Of a DNA stretch of 64,000 bases, positions 35,486-45,519 are shown in pieces (position 1 is the stretch's first letter; each line of letters starts with the position of its first letter). Location of the stretch: the NCBI GenBank assembly GCA_033977485.1, contig CM066998.1, positions 27,281,501-27,345,500 of the forward strand. The letters are read 5' to 3'. Below the pieces are notes generated by a model. The model ran no database searches and was not told the origin of the DNA. It saw nothing but the letters and a program-made list of their open reading frames with translations. A program made the position numbers and the translations under genes. The stretch comes from Hydrangea macrophylla (taxonomy: Eukaryota; Streptophyta; Magnoliopsida; Cornales; Hydrangeaceae).

Positions 35486-38400
35486 TGTAATGTTTCAGAA
35501 TTTTAATAAGGGTAAATGGGTAATTTTGCATGTTCTATGTGGACTGGTATTTTAATTTACTGTATTTAAATTTTTCAGAGCATGATTAAATTATTTTATT
35601 TTGTCTTTCATATGCTTTAGAAATTAATTTCTGTACCCGTGGATGTGTTTATTTAATTTTGGGATTACACCATTGGGTCAAACTGTCCATTGGAGCGCCA
35701 AACAGTTATTTTTGGAGAATACAAGAGAGTGGGCCCCACCCCACTCCCTATATGGCCGGCCAAACTCTCCCCATTCCCTCATTACTCACGTTTCATTCAC
35801 TCCCTCTCATTCTCTTCTTCCCTTTCAACCTTCAAGAGCCAAGAACATTCAAAGATCTTCATCCCTCCTCCATCTCTAACTTCAAGATTTCAAGAGATTG
35901 TCAAAAACTTCATTATCTAGCATCTCTAACCATCCTAGAGCTTGGAATCATCATTTGGTAAGCTTTCTAGAAAACCCCCAAATTCTAGGGTTTCACTAGA
36001 TTTCGAAATTTTGGATTTTGATTGAACTTCTTTTCTCTTTTATAGCTTCCTTGGAGTATATAGAGTATCTCTTTCACATCCTAACCATTTCTATGGAGGA
36101 TTTCTAGTGTGGGTAAGTTTTCCCAATCTCTAGCAACCTAGGGTATACTAGCTTTATGTTTCTATCCTAACCTTGGGTTGTTATTGCTTAGTGTAGTCTT
36201 CTTGAAGCATCCTTCAAAATTTGGCAAGCTTTGGAGCTACTTGGGTTTTTCTTTTCTAGCTCTCTTGAATATTTCCTTGTTTGGAAGCTAAGCTTTGAGG
36301 TAGATTTACATTGTGCAATTATATATGCTATACTTGCCTAAGGTGTTTTGAGTTCATATATATGTGCTAGGAGATAATTTAGACACATGCAATGGGTATT
36401 TCCCCAAAGTTGTAATGTAAGGGTTGTATGCCAAATTGTGGAATTATATGCCTTGGTTGTACTAGTTGAAAGTTTGGGGTGTTAAATGTAATTAAAATGA
36501 AGTTATGAGAATAATTTAGACGCATGCATTAGGTTTTCCCCAAAGTTGTAAATTTAGGGTTATATGCCTAATTGTGAATTTACATGTTTTGGTTGTCCTA
36601 TAATTGATTATGTGATGCTAGACGTGCCTAGGATGCTCCCATTATGTGTAAAAGCATGTTAGGACGTTAGTTTAGAAATCCTTGTTAGGAGTGCTATATT
36701 ATGAATTTTAATTTAACTCTTGATGTCTTTAATACATGTTCAACATGCAAGAATTATTGTGTTCATTATTTTGTTGGAGCATCTATGTTGTCATTTTGAA
36801 CATTTCATGCATTGAGGCCAAATCGGCAAACATTCAAATATCACGACATAAAGGTTTTATTTGAAAAAGAGAGAAAAATCCCATGTGTGGGAATTTTGGT
36901 TTAAGAAATCCGGACGTGGGTTGTGATGTGAGACAGGGAGAATGACCCTTAGAAACATTCAAACTCCAAACTATATTCGGGTAGCTCCCAGAAGTTGGTA
37001 TGCTACACTCCATGCGTGGGTGGCTCATGGTCCGGTAACGAGAGAGATGTGCATTTGTCACGGATAGCCTTGCGGCTTTAAACATTTCATGGTAGCCATG
37101 GTGGCGATTCATTGCACCTCATTTCATTTTAGTCATGGATAGCATATAGATTTGTTACAATGTTGTCTACGAGCCGTCGTTCTCATAAAAACGACAAAAT
37201 ATTTTTCAGGTGAGCTTGATAAGATCAAATGGCACATGTGACCGACGTATAGACGTTGATGTTTTTTGTTCTATTTTGAGGATTCGTGTCTACATATGTA
37301 AATGGATAGTTCTCATGTGAATTTTTGTCTTTGAGAAGTTTATAATAGTTAGAGCTCTTCAAGAAAATTGTTGTATTACTTTTATTAAACTTCTAAAGTT
37401 TGGAATCCATAATTTTGTCATCGGAAGGTCTTGTTGTAAGTTTGATGGACAATTGTTAGTCCTTTTATTTATGTTATGTAACTATGTTTCCGAGACCGTA
37501 GCATTTCTTCTAAAGTTTTATGTATGTGTGTGGATTTTAGTCCTTGTCGAATTCGTTTATGATTAGTTTTGTCCTTGCAGGACTCATTGTAATTGTATGG
37601 AATCCTTGCCGGATTCGTTTATGTTTGGTTTTGTCCCTACCGGACTCATTATATTTGTATGAAATCCTTGCCGGATTTGTCCATTTTATTTTTAAAGGAA
37701 ATGTTCAAAAATCTCTCCCATTCTTTTTCTCTCCTCTCCCCTCTTTGATCTCTTTCCCTTTTTCAAATATTCTCTCCTTTTACTTATGTTGGAATTATGT
37801 ATATATATGTTTTTAAAAGGTTTCCGAAAGTGAAAATACACATGTGTGTGTGTTTAGAATACATTCCTTATATCTCTCTCCCTATCTCTCCCTATGTCTC
37901 TCTCCCAATCTCTCCTTCTCCCCTTTTTCCTCTCTTTATCTCTTTCACTTCTCGTTTTTAATAAATTTCGAGTATATGAAGTTCTGTTTGGTCTAGGCAT
38001 GTGTTATATGTCATTTAGGACTTGTTTAGTCATGTATTGAGGTTTAAATTTGAGGATTTAGCATAATTGAGAACATTTCTACAAGTTGTCAAAATGCTGT
38101 CAAAAGTTGCTGTCATAGAAAAACTGCTACTGTTTTCTTTATTTTCTGCCCAAATGGTGCAAAATTGAAAAAAAATATTATTAGACGAAAGTTGTGCAGA
38201 ATCGAATTTTACATGGACCATAGTGGACAGAATGTGAAAATTTCAAATATATAGTTACTTACGGATGTTTCAAAATTCAGCAATTATCCAAAAACGGTCC
38301 TTATGCTGTCAAAGTTGCTGTCAAATAAAAAACTGCTACTGTTATTTCAATTTTATTCCCAAACGGTGCAGAATTGGAAAAAATGTCATTAGACAAAAGT

Positions 38401-38765
38401 TGTTCAGAATCAAATTTTACATGGACACACGCGAACAGAATGTGAGAATATTAAAGATATAGTTACTTACAGGTGTTTTAAAATTCAGTAACTATCTAAA
38501 AATGACCTTTTATCAAATCTATTGTATTTTCCCTTTCTCCTTGAACTAGTACTTGTTCGGATAGTCTTTTAATTAAGTTTTCAAATGTTTTCATCTTTGT
38601 TGGACTTGTTAATATGTAAGCCCATTTTGGCTTATATGTTAGTAAGTCATATTTGTAGGAATCCCCGTGGGATCCCAATGTCGCTTCCGCATTTGTGATT
38701 GGATTTTACTTCTTTTTCCTCTATCTTTCCCTCTTTCCTCGCACTTCGGTTTTCGGGGCGTGACA
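35486..38765 (+). repeat. 3' LTR (3280 bp)
   Basis: Starts TGTAATGTTTCAG and ends CGGGGCGTGACA, followed by the duplication ACCAC. Nearly collinear with 27243-30498 and with the solo LTR at 12447-15518. CCTTGCCGGA array at 37540-37680. Confidence 0.95.
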
Positions 38766-38770
38766 ACCAC

Positions 38771-39060
38771 TTTTTTTGTTGGACTAATTTTTAATTTTTT
38801 TTATTGCTTTCATAGTTTTCTTAGTACTTTTTGATGAAATATGTAATATGTATATGTTATTAGTTTAGTAGTACTTGACTTGGATCGATTGTATATTTTT
38901 TTTGTTCATTCCAATTAATTGATTGATATTGAGATGAATTGATGAAATTTAGTAGTTGAAATAGATCATTGAGTTGGATAATTTCGTACAGGGTGGTATT
39001 GTTTATATGTACATGCATGGTGGTAAATATTAATTGTACTACAGGGTGGTATTGAATCAG
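38771..39060. other. CACTA right internal DNA
   Basis: About 290 bp, AT-rich, with a duplicated GGGTGGTATTG word (38992 and 39044). No gene. Confidence 0.4.
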
Positions 39061-39061
39061 C

Positions 39062-39560
39062 ATTATTTAAAACATTTATGTCACTTTTATCTAGAATTTA
39101 TGTCAGTTTTAAAGTTTTTATGTCACTTTTATAGTATTTATGTCACTTTTAAGATTTGATGTAATAATTTTGTTTGGTATTTATGTCACTTTTCTACATT
39201 TATGTCACTTTAGGTTAAAAGTGACATAAATAAAATGGTATTTATGTCACTTTTAAGTATTTATGTCACTTTTGATTAATATATGTGTTGGTATTATGAA
39301 ACATTTATGTTACTTTTCTACTTTTATGTCACTTTAGGTTAAAAGTGACATAAATAATATGGTATTTATGTCACTTTTAAGTATTTATGTCACTTTTATT
39401 AACATATGTGTTGTTATTATGAAACATTTATGTCACTTTTTATAAAACATTTATGTGACTTTTAAAACATTTATGTCGCCTCCATTTATGTCACTTTTTA
39501 CTGGGAAAAAAAAGTGACATAAATACCTATGTATGTCACTTTTTAAGTGACATAAAAAGC
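39062..39560. repeat. CACTA subterminal repeats, right
   Basis: About twenty copies of (A)TTTATGTCACTTTT or its complement. They are denser than at the left end, often as head-to-head pairs such as CACTTTAGGTTAAAAGTGACAT (occurring twice, about 39205 and 39330). Confidence 0.85.
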
Positions 39561-39576
39561 ATTTTTCCTTGTAGTG
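39545..39576 (-). repeat. CACTA terminal inverted repeat, right
   Basis: Ends ...TTTTTCCTTGTAGTG; its reverse complement starts CACTACAAGGAAAAATGC. AAT (39577-39579) follows as target duplication. Confidence 0.95.
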
Positions 39577-40186
39577 AATAGATTAGGTCCAACCAAACTA
39601 AGGATTAAGAAGGAGGAAAAAATTGTTGCAAACACTTAAAAGGGCTGTAGAAATTGAAAGAAAAGAATATCATATAAGATTCTAGAAGAACCCATAGATC
39701 AGACACAACATTTGAGCTAAGTAAATGAAGGAAATCTAGAAAAGATTAGTAACCTTTTTACCTGCAATTAGAGAGCTACTCAATCACTGGTTTAATCAAT
39801 TAGGACATGCATCATTATCTTTGACAAAAAAAGAAAACAATGAGATGTAGAAAGTTTACCCAAACCATAAAATGTAGGATCCATTGAAAGTTTACCCAAA
39901 CCATTAACTCAGATCTGCGTGGACAGACACCAAATAGTTAGGGTTTCAAAAATTTTGGCTGACCTTGGATTAGCGAGAGGGTAACGTAGAGGGGGAGGGA
40001 GTTGGTGGGAGATTTAGTGGAACGGATTGTGGTGGCTAGAGCTGAAGCAAGTGGTCTATGGTGATCGGTGGCGGTGGAGGTCCTGACTGTGGTGGTGGTG
40101 AGGGAGGGTTAAAGAGAGAGAGGGATCCCAATCTTGTTTTTGAAATTCAAAAAAAGTGTTCACAGTGTGTGAGGGGGATAGGTCAC

Positions 40187-40225
<39 letters not shown>

Positions 40226-40256
40226 GGGGGGGGGTGAGGGGGATAGGTCACCACCG

Positions 40257-40287
<31 letters not shown>

Positions 40288-40424
40288 GAGAGGGAGGGGA
40301 GGGGGGGGGGGTGAAGGGTAGAATTTTGAAACCAAGCTCATCTCATCCATTAAATCCATACCGACAATCAATCCCATCCTTTGAATGTTTATCAGACACA
40401 TAAGCGTGAGATAAGGGAGAGAGC
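39577..40424 (-). other. Promoter/5' UTR-like region inside the proposed MULE
   Basis: On the minus strand 40140-39960 is CT-rich with CACCACCACC words and ends in a donor-like AATCCAAGGTCAG, resembling the 5' UTR exon of a plant gene. Two copies of GGGGGATAGGTCACCACC (40170 and 40236), each followed by a (GA)n run and a G-run, lie at 40168-40315. It probably belongs to the ULP1-like gene, whose first coding exon is at 16776 once the CACTA is removed (inference). Confidence 0.35.
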
Positions 40425-41105
40425 ACCGGGGAGCAACTTACCACACTCTGCTTCAAACAATTTTTTAAACTAAAGGAAAACGTGGGGAGCAACTTAGAAA
40501 ACTTGGGGAGCAACTTGCTTCAATTTTTATTTTTTAAGAGCTAAGAAAATGTGGGGAGCAACTGTTCAAACCTGGGGAGCAACTTACTAAGCATAAGGAG
40601 CAACTATCTAAAGGTACGGAGCAACTTACCATACTCTGCTTTAATTTTTTTTTTAAAGCTAAAGGAAAATGTGGGGAGCAACTGATCAAAATTAGGGAGC
40701 AACTTACCAAGCCTAAGGAGCAACTGTCTAAACGTAGGGAGCAACTTACCACACTTTGCTTCTAATTTTTTTTTTAAAAACTAAAGGAAAATATGGGGAG
40801 CAACAGGTCAAACCTGGAGAACAACTTAATAAGCATAAGGAGCAACTGTTTAAAGGTAGGGAGCGACTTACCATACTCTGCTTCAATTTTTTTTTTTTAA
40901 AACTAAAGGAAAATGTGAGGAGCAACTGATCAAACCTGGGGAGCAACTTACCAAGCCTAAGGAGAAACGGTCTAAATGTAGGGAGCAACTTACCACACTT
41001 TGCTTCTATTTTTTCTTAAAACAAAAGGAAAATGTGGGGAACAACTAATCAAACGTGGAGAGCAACTTACTAAGCCTAAGGAGCAACTGTCTAAAGGTGT
41101 ATGAA
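40425..41105 (-). repeat. GTTGCTCC minisatellite, right arm (inverted)
   Basis: The same higher-order repeat as 9427-10065, read on the opposite strand: GGGGAGCAACTTACCACACT..., TAAGGAGCAACTGTCTAAA, separated by AAACTAAAGGAAAA. Units of about 22 bp in blocks of about 120 bp. Confidence 0.9.
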
Positions 41106-41161
41106 CAACTTAACTAAAGCATGATCAACACTGACTTTGCCTCCATGAGAATTGGCAAAAA

Positions 41162-41169
41162 GTCAAGGG
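41162..41169. repeat. Target-site duplication GTCAAGGG (left) of hAT element
   Basis: An 8-bp sequence repeated at 41832-41839; 8 bp is the hAT standard. Confidence 0.85.
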
Positions 41170-41677
41170 CAAGGGCGGATCCAGAATTTTAGTTCTGAGG
41201 GGGAGACTTTTTTCTAAGGTTTCGCTAACATTTTTGTAGTAGACAATGAAAGAAGATATATTTCCCAATAGAAACGGCTGAATTGCCACTCATCCATTCA
41301 TCTTTCATTGGATTTCACAACTTATCCTTCACATTCTTAAATTGAAGTATTTGGCCCATGCATTATTCATAAATTCGAATAATTCTATGGTTCCAACTTC
41401 CAAATTTGGATACCAAATTTAAATCCTAAATGGTTTGATAGTTACACCACTCAAAACAACTTTCAATAAAAATTAGTGGTCACATGCACTATCAATTATA
41501 TAATTGAGAAGTATTTGTAAGACAAATTTTACAACCACAGCATTACTTTTATAATTCGGTATTGCAAAAGTTTGAGGAAACAAATAAAATTTGGGAACAT
41601 AGATGCTAATATACTGGAAACAAATGACTTGGTGGCTGAAGCAACAATTATACGTTAAAGGGGAACTCCACTGCATA

Positions 41678-41709
<32 letters not shown>

Positions 41710-41831
41710 ATATTTGGGGGAAAAATGGTAAATGTAACTCAAGATATGTGCCATCAGTTATGAAGTGTAGAAGAATTCAGAAAGTGAGGGGGGCAGCTGC
41801 CCCCTCTTGCCCTCACATGTGTCCGCCAGTG
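41170..41831. mobile_element. Non-autonomous hAT element (662 bp)
   Basis: Left end CAAGGGCGGATCC, right end (reverse complement) CACTGGCGGACAC; both fit the plant hAT terminus CAGNGGCGGA with mismatches. An exact 8-bp duplication GTCAAGGG flanks it. No transposase. It contains a run of about 28 G at 41680-41707 and a palindromic GGGGCAGCTGCCCC near the right end. Confidence 0.85.
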
Positions 41832-41898
41832 GTCAAGGGTGGCTTTAATTTATAGTTTTTTAGATTTGGATACCTAATTTTCCCAGCATTTGAGGTCC

Positions 41899-41903
41899 TA
41901 CAC
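41899..41903. repeat. Target-site duplication TACAC (left) of gypsy element 41904-51017
   Basis: TACAC precedes the LTR and is repeated at 51018-51022. Confidence 0.95.
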
Positions 41904-44078
41904 TGTCACGACCCATCCCACTACGCGTGGAAATAGGACACGTGGCACGCCACCAAGGCTCATCCAAATAATCATATAAAAATACGCAGCGGAAAGAACT
42001 TTAAAACAACCCTGGGTATTTAAAACTTAGGGAACATTACCCTCCGAGTTTATAAAATCCATTGAAATCAGAGTTATAAAAAGTTTTGTTCAATCAAAAG
42101 TGTTCATAAGAATCCATTTCAAAATACAGAGGTTCAGTCGACTGTACAGTCGACTGTACTAGGGTCCAGTCGACTGTGCCTGGCAGAAACTAAAACCCTA
42201 AATCCTCAACACAGGTCCAGTCGACTGGGCTAAGCAGAACCCAAAATGCAACTTACTCAAAAGGGGTCCAGTCAACTGATATAGGAACCCAGTCAACTGC
42301 TTTTCCATTAATAGAAGCAGTAGCCAAAATCTACAGTGGTTCAGTCGACTGATCAGGGATCCAGTCGACTGCTTCTCTTACTATTCACTTTCAGTGTCTC
42401 AAACACACGGGATCCAGTCGACTGACTCTGGGTCCAGTCGACTGCTCCCCTGCTGGCAGCCCTGTGATGCAAATACTAATAACACATGCTTCTCAATTCC
42501 AACACCAATTCAACCACAACTGATTTAACATATTAAAACACAATTACAGACATTCAAGTACAGAATTACCATATTACAAAGCTAATCCAAGGATCTATTA
42601 CAACGTATTATAATATACAAATCCTTACACAAGATTTTGGATTTAAAACAAAAACATATACAAGTGTGGTTCCCCGGCGTTCCTCGGCCTCACTCCTCAC
42701 GGTTCTTCTTGTCTTTCTTCTTACCTGCAATGGAGTACATCTCCACAGCTCAGCTATATGCTGAGCGTACAATTCTAAATGTATGCTTATATGACAGTTC
42801 ATGATTTAAGCATCTAAAACACATAGAAATAGTCTCTAGGGTGAGTGGTACGCATTCATCTGGTCGATGCCGTAGGAGGCCCACCTCTCCCACGCATCTC
42901 GTACACTGGTTGGGCCTTCCTCCATACCGGGTACCGTGTACTGGTTGGGCCCACCTCCAATCCAGACACAACCACAATTCCAATTCCAACAAGATCACAA
43001 TCCTCAAGGTTCGAGGAGCTTACTCCGAATGAATTTGCACCAAACTCCCCTTTGACCCAAGTAGACACATAACATGCTCACATAAACAGTTATACGTGCT
43101 TTTATCATAATTTCACGTGCATAGTTAACGGGCCTAACTAACACATGAATTTCGCCCGGATCCAAGAATATCAAAAGTGATATCCAAAACATGAAAATCC
43201 ATATATTTCATAGATCTAGAATTCATACCTCGTGCGAATCTCTTCAAACTTTGAAGGATCGTCTAGGGGGCTAAATAATCGTCGGATTTCAATTTATACG
43301 CGATTCCTACAAGTTTTACCTGATTTTTCCCAAAAGTCTAGAATTAATACTTTTACAAAAATTGGCCAAACATGACCTAAGTGGTATCAAAACGTAGATC
43401 TTACCTCCACGAGTTCAAATCTGAAATCTGGAGAAAATCTGACGGACGAACGGTCGTCGATCGGCGTCGCAAAGCCCTTTGGCTCCAAATCTCCCTTCTC
43501 TCTCCTCTCTCTAGATATTTGTGAGTGTTTGGATGAGAATGAAATCTCATCCTCACCTATATATAGACAACTTTTGAAAAATTACGTTTACCTCCCCGCA
43601 AGTTTCTCAAAACTTCTCATTAACCCATGAAACTTCGCACACGTTCATTTTATAACTTTACGAGTGAATATTATAAATTCCAAAAGTTTTCGACTAAGTT
43701 TCGTTTGGGTCTAAAATAACGTCCGAAAACTATATTCTGTGGAATCTCTACACAACCTACCTTTCCAATTAACGTATCACTCACGTTCTCACCACAATTC
43801 TCAAAATGATATAATCAATATCAAAGATTATCAGAATTATATTACACAGGTATAATTACAATTCACAGAAATACCAGATAAGGTCAAATAACATTTAAAT
43901 CATATAAATGCCATTTACTCATGATTATGCAATATGAACTTCCATGTTCCTGTGTCCTCACTGACACCTTACCGTTGACTCACAGTCAACCACAACTCAA
44001 ATTATTAATAACATTAATAATTTCAAAATCTCAAATGATGCATTCTCAATAACGTAAATTTCTGGAACGGGTGTGACA
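41904..44078 (-). repeat. 3' LTR (2175 bp) of the minus-strand gypsy element
   Basis: On the plus strand it starts TGTCACGACCC and ends GGGTGTGACA. It carries ten CAGTCGACTG units (eight perfect) at 42135-42444 and a TATA-like TATATATAG at about 43558. Open frames in it have exact counterparts in the other LTR and are not genes. Confidence 0.97.
42135..42444. repeat. CAGTCGACTG palindrome array, 3' LTR copy
   Basis: Ten copies of the 10-bp palindrome CAGTCGACTG, usually preceded by GGTC or GATC. Eight are perfect; two read CAGTCAACTG. One pair forms the 16-bp palindrome GTACAGTCGACTGTAC at 42144-42159. Spacing varies from 2 to 70 bp. Confidence 0.9.
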
Positions 44079-44079
44079 A

Positions 44080-44090
44080 CTCTCCCCTCC
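44080..44090 (-). promoter_or_regulatory. Polypurine tract of the minus-strand gypsy element
   Basis: On the minus strand GGAGGGGAGAG, one base from the LTR boundary at 44078. Confidence 0.9.
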
Positions 44091-44119
44091 AAAAAGGAAG
44101 TTTGTCCCCAAACTTTACC

Positions 44120-44458
44120 TCATGCGTCGAATAAGTATGGATACTCATTCCTCATGTCTTCCTCACTTTCCCATGTAGCCTCTTCCACCGTATGACTACG
44201 CCATAGCACTTTCACCATTGGAATAGTCTTGGTTCTCAAAACTTATTCTTTGCGATCCACGATCTCTACAGGATGTTCAACATAAGTCAAGTCTCTCTGA
44301 ATCTATAACGGTTCAGGTACAATGATCTTACTCGTGTCAGTCATACAACGTCTCAACATAGACACGTGAAACACATTGTGCACATGTTCCAACTCTGATG
44401 ACAATGCCAAACGGTAAGCTACTAGACCAACCCTCTCTAGGATCTCAAAAGGTCCTAT
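44120..44458 (-). pseudogene. Integrase C-terminus and chromodomain remnant
   Basis: After a one-base frameshift at about 44459, the reading continues [30 protein letters not shown], then in-frame TAG and TAA codons, then TIPMVKVLWRSHTVEEATWE and a TGA at 44120. The VKVLWR..EEATWE block is the chromodomain typical of plant chromoviruses, thought to steer integration into heterochromatin. The two internal stops read as Gln codons (CAG, CAA) in relatives. Confidence 0.8.
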
Positions 44459-45237
44459 GATCTCGGATTGAGCTTTCCCCTCTTCCCAAATCGTACAATG
44501 CCTTTCGAAGGCGATGTTCTCAAGTATACAAAATCTCCAACTTCAAAATTCATCGGTCGTCGTTTAGCATCCGCATAGCTCTTATATCGACTCTGAACTA
44601 CCTTAAGACATTCCTGAATCAATTTCACCTTCTCAGTAGTCACCTGTATTAACTCAGGCCCTAACAACTTCCTTTCTCCAACCTCGGTCCAACAAACCGG
44701 TGATCGACACTTACGGCCATACAGAGCTTCATATGGTGCCATTCCAATACTTGACTGAAACCCGTTGTTATACGCAAATTCAATTAATGGCAAGTGGTGC
44801 TCCCAATCACTCCCAAAGTCTAATACACACAATCTCAACATATCTTCTAGCGTCTGAATCATGCGCTCTGACTGTCCATCGGTCTGAGGATGAAATGCAG
44901 TACTGAAACTCAATTTCGTACCCATAGCTTCTTGCAAACTTCCCCAAAATCTTGACGTAAAACTACTATCGCGATCGGATATAATCACAGCTGGGACTCC
45001 ATATAGCCTTACAATCTCTTTCACATACAATTCCGCTAACTTGGATAGTTTAGTCGTCTTGATCGGTAGAAAATGAGCTGACTTGGTTAATCGGTCGACT
45101 ATAACCCAAATCTTGTCATTCTTGTTGGATGATCGGGGAAATCCAGAAACAAAATCCATCGTGATCTCGTCCCACTTCCATTCCGACACTGGTAATGGTT
45201 GTAGCAATCCGGCAGGTACTTGTCTCTCTGCTTTCAC
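44455..45237 (-). pseudogene. Integrase core domain
   Basis: A 260-codon frame with the catalytic triad context TMDFVSGFP (D), IISDRDSSF (D) and [10 protein letters not shown] (E), followed by [13 protein letters not shown] and the GPF-type C-terminal module. It is in frame with the preceding segment apart from a TAA at 45238-45240, where relatives have Gln (CQQVKAE). Integrase joins the cDNA to the target. The domain itself is uninterrupted here; it lacks only a continuous polyprotein. Confidence 0.9.
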
Positions 45238-45519
45238 TTACTGACATGCCGAACATTCGGATACAAACTTAGCGACTTCACGCTTCATACCCTTCCACCA
45301 GAAGTTTTCTCGCAAGTTCCGGTACATCTTATTACTTCCCGGGTGCACTGAATATTTTGTACTATGAGCTTCTTCTAAAATTCTCTCTTTCAAGTCTTTC
45401 ACATTCGGTACACATAATCGATTTCCCAGTTTTAACGTTCCTTGTTCTAATACAAAACCAGGTCGCTTTCCCAAAGGTATCTCGTCCCTCATTTTGCATA
45501 AATAGACATCGTTAAATTG
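45238..45519 (-). pseudogene. Integrase zinc-binding (HHCC) segment
   Basis: Same frame, between TAA codons at 45520 and 45238. It carries HSTKYSVHPGSNKMYRNL and WWKGMKREVAKFVSECSACQ, the H..H..C..C zinc module that precedes the integrase core. Confidence 0.85.

Larger units (their letters stand above)
27243..38765 (+). mobile_element. Full-length Ty3/gypsy (chromovirus-like) retrotransposon with dead pol, inside the CACTA
   Basis: 5' LTR 27243-30498, primer-binding site at 30502-30513, degenerate gag-pol, polypurine tract at 35473-35483, 3' LTR 35486-38765, flanked by ACCAC. Total 11.5 kb. The order RT, integrase, chromodomain-like tail fits Ty3/gypsy; the tail and the FRGRNPF-type end suggest a Tekay-like chromovirus (inference). 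A solo LTR of the same family lies 12 kb upstream in the same orientation. Confidence 0.95.
19412..39576. mobile_element. CACTA (En/Spm) transposon, non-autonomous, carrying host exons; split by a gypsy element
   Basis: Terminal inverted repeats of 32 bp (31 matching) begin CACTACAAG at 19412-19443 and, inverted, at 39545-39576. Both ends are followed inward by dense subterminal TTATGTCACTTTT repeats in both orientations. The 3-bp duplication AAT flanks it. After removing the nested gypsy element (27243-38765 and one duplicated 5-mer) it is about 8.6 kb. I see no transposase (TNPD-like) or TNPA-like ORF, so it must be moved in trans. It carries fragments of a VPS34-type PI 3-kinase gene with their introns, and probably other captured DNA. 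Its coding strand is not defined. Confidence 0.95.
9427..41105 (-). mobile_element. Proposed Mutator-like element carrying a ULP1 gene, split by nested insertions
   Basis: The GTTGCTCC minisatellite occurs as long inverted arms at 9427-10065 and 40425-41105. Between them, once the solo LTR (12447-15518) and the CACTA (19412-39576) are subtracted, about 8.4 kb remains, holding one minus-strand ULP1-like gene. Plant MULEs of the 'Kaonashi/KI' type are known to carry ULP1-like protease genes, and MULEs often have long inverted ends. I could not find the exact termini or a 9-11 bp target duplication, so the arms are the only boundary evidence. Alternative: two independent copies of a satellite-bearing repeat flank a captured gene. 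Confidence 0.45.

Noticed and set aside
42608..43192. Short open frames repeated at 49547-50131
   Set aside because: They lie in both LTRs of the same retrotransposon in overlapping frames and opposite strands; LTR sequence, not genes.
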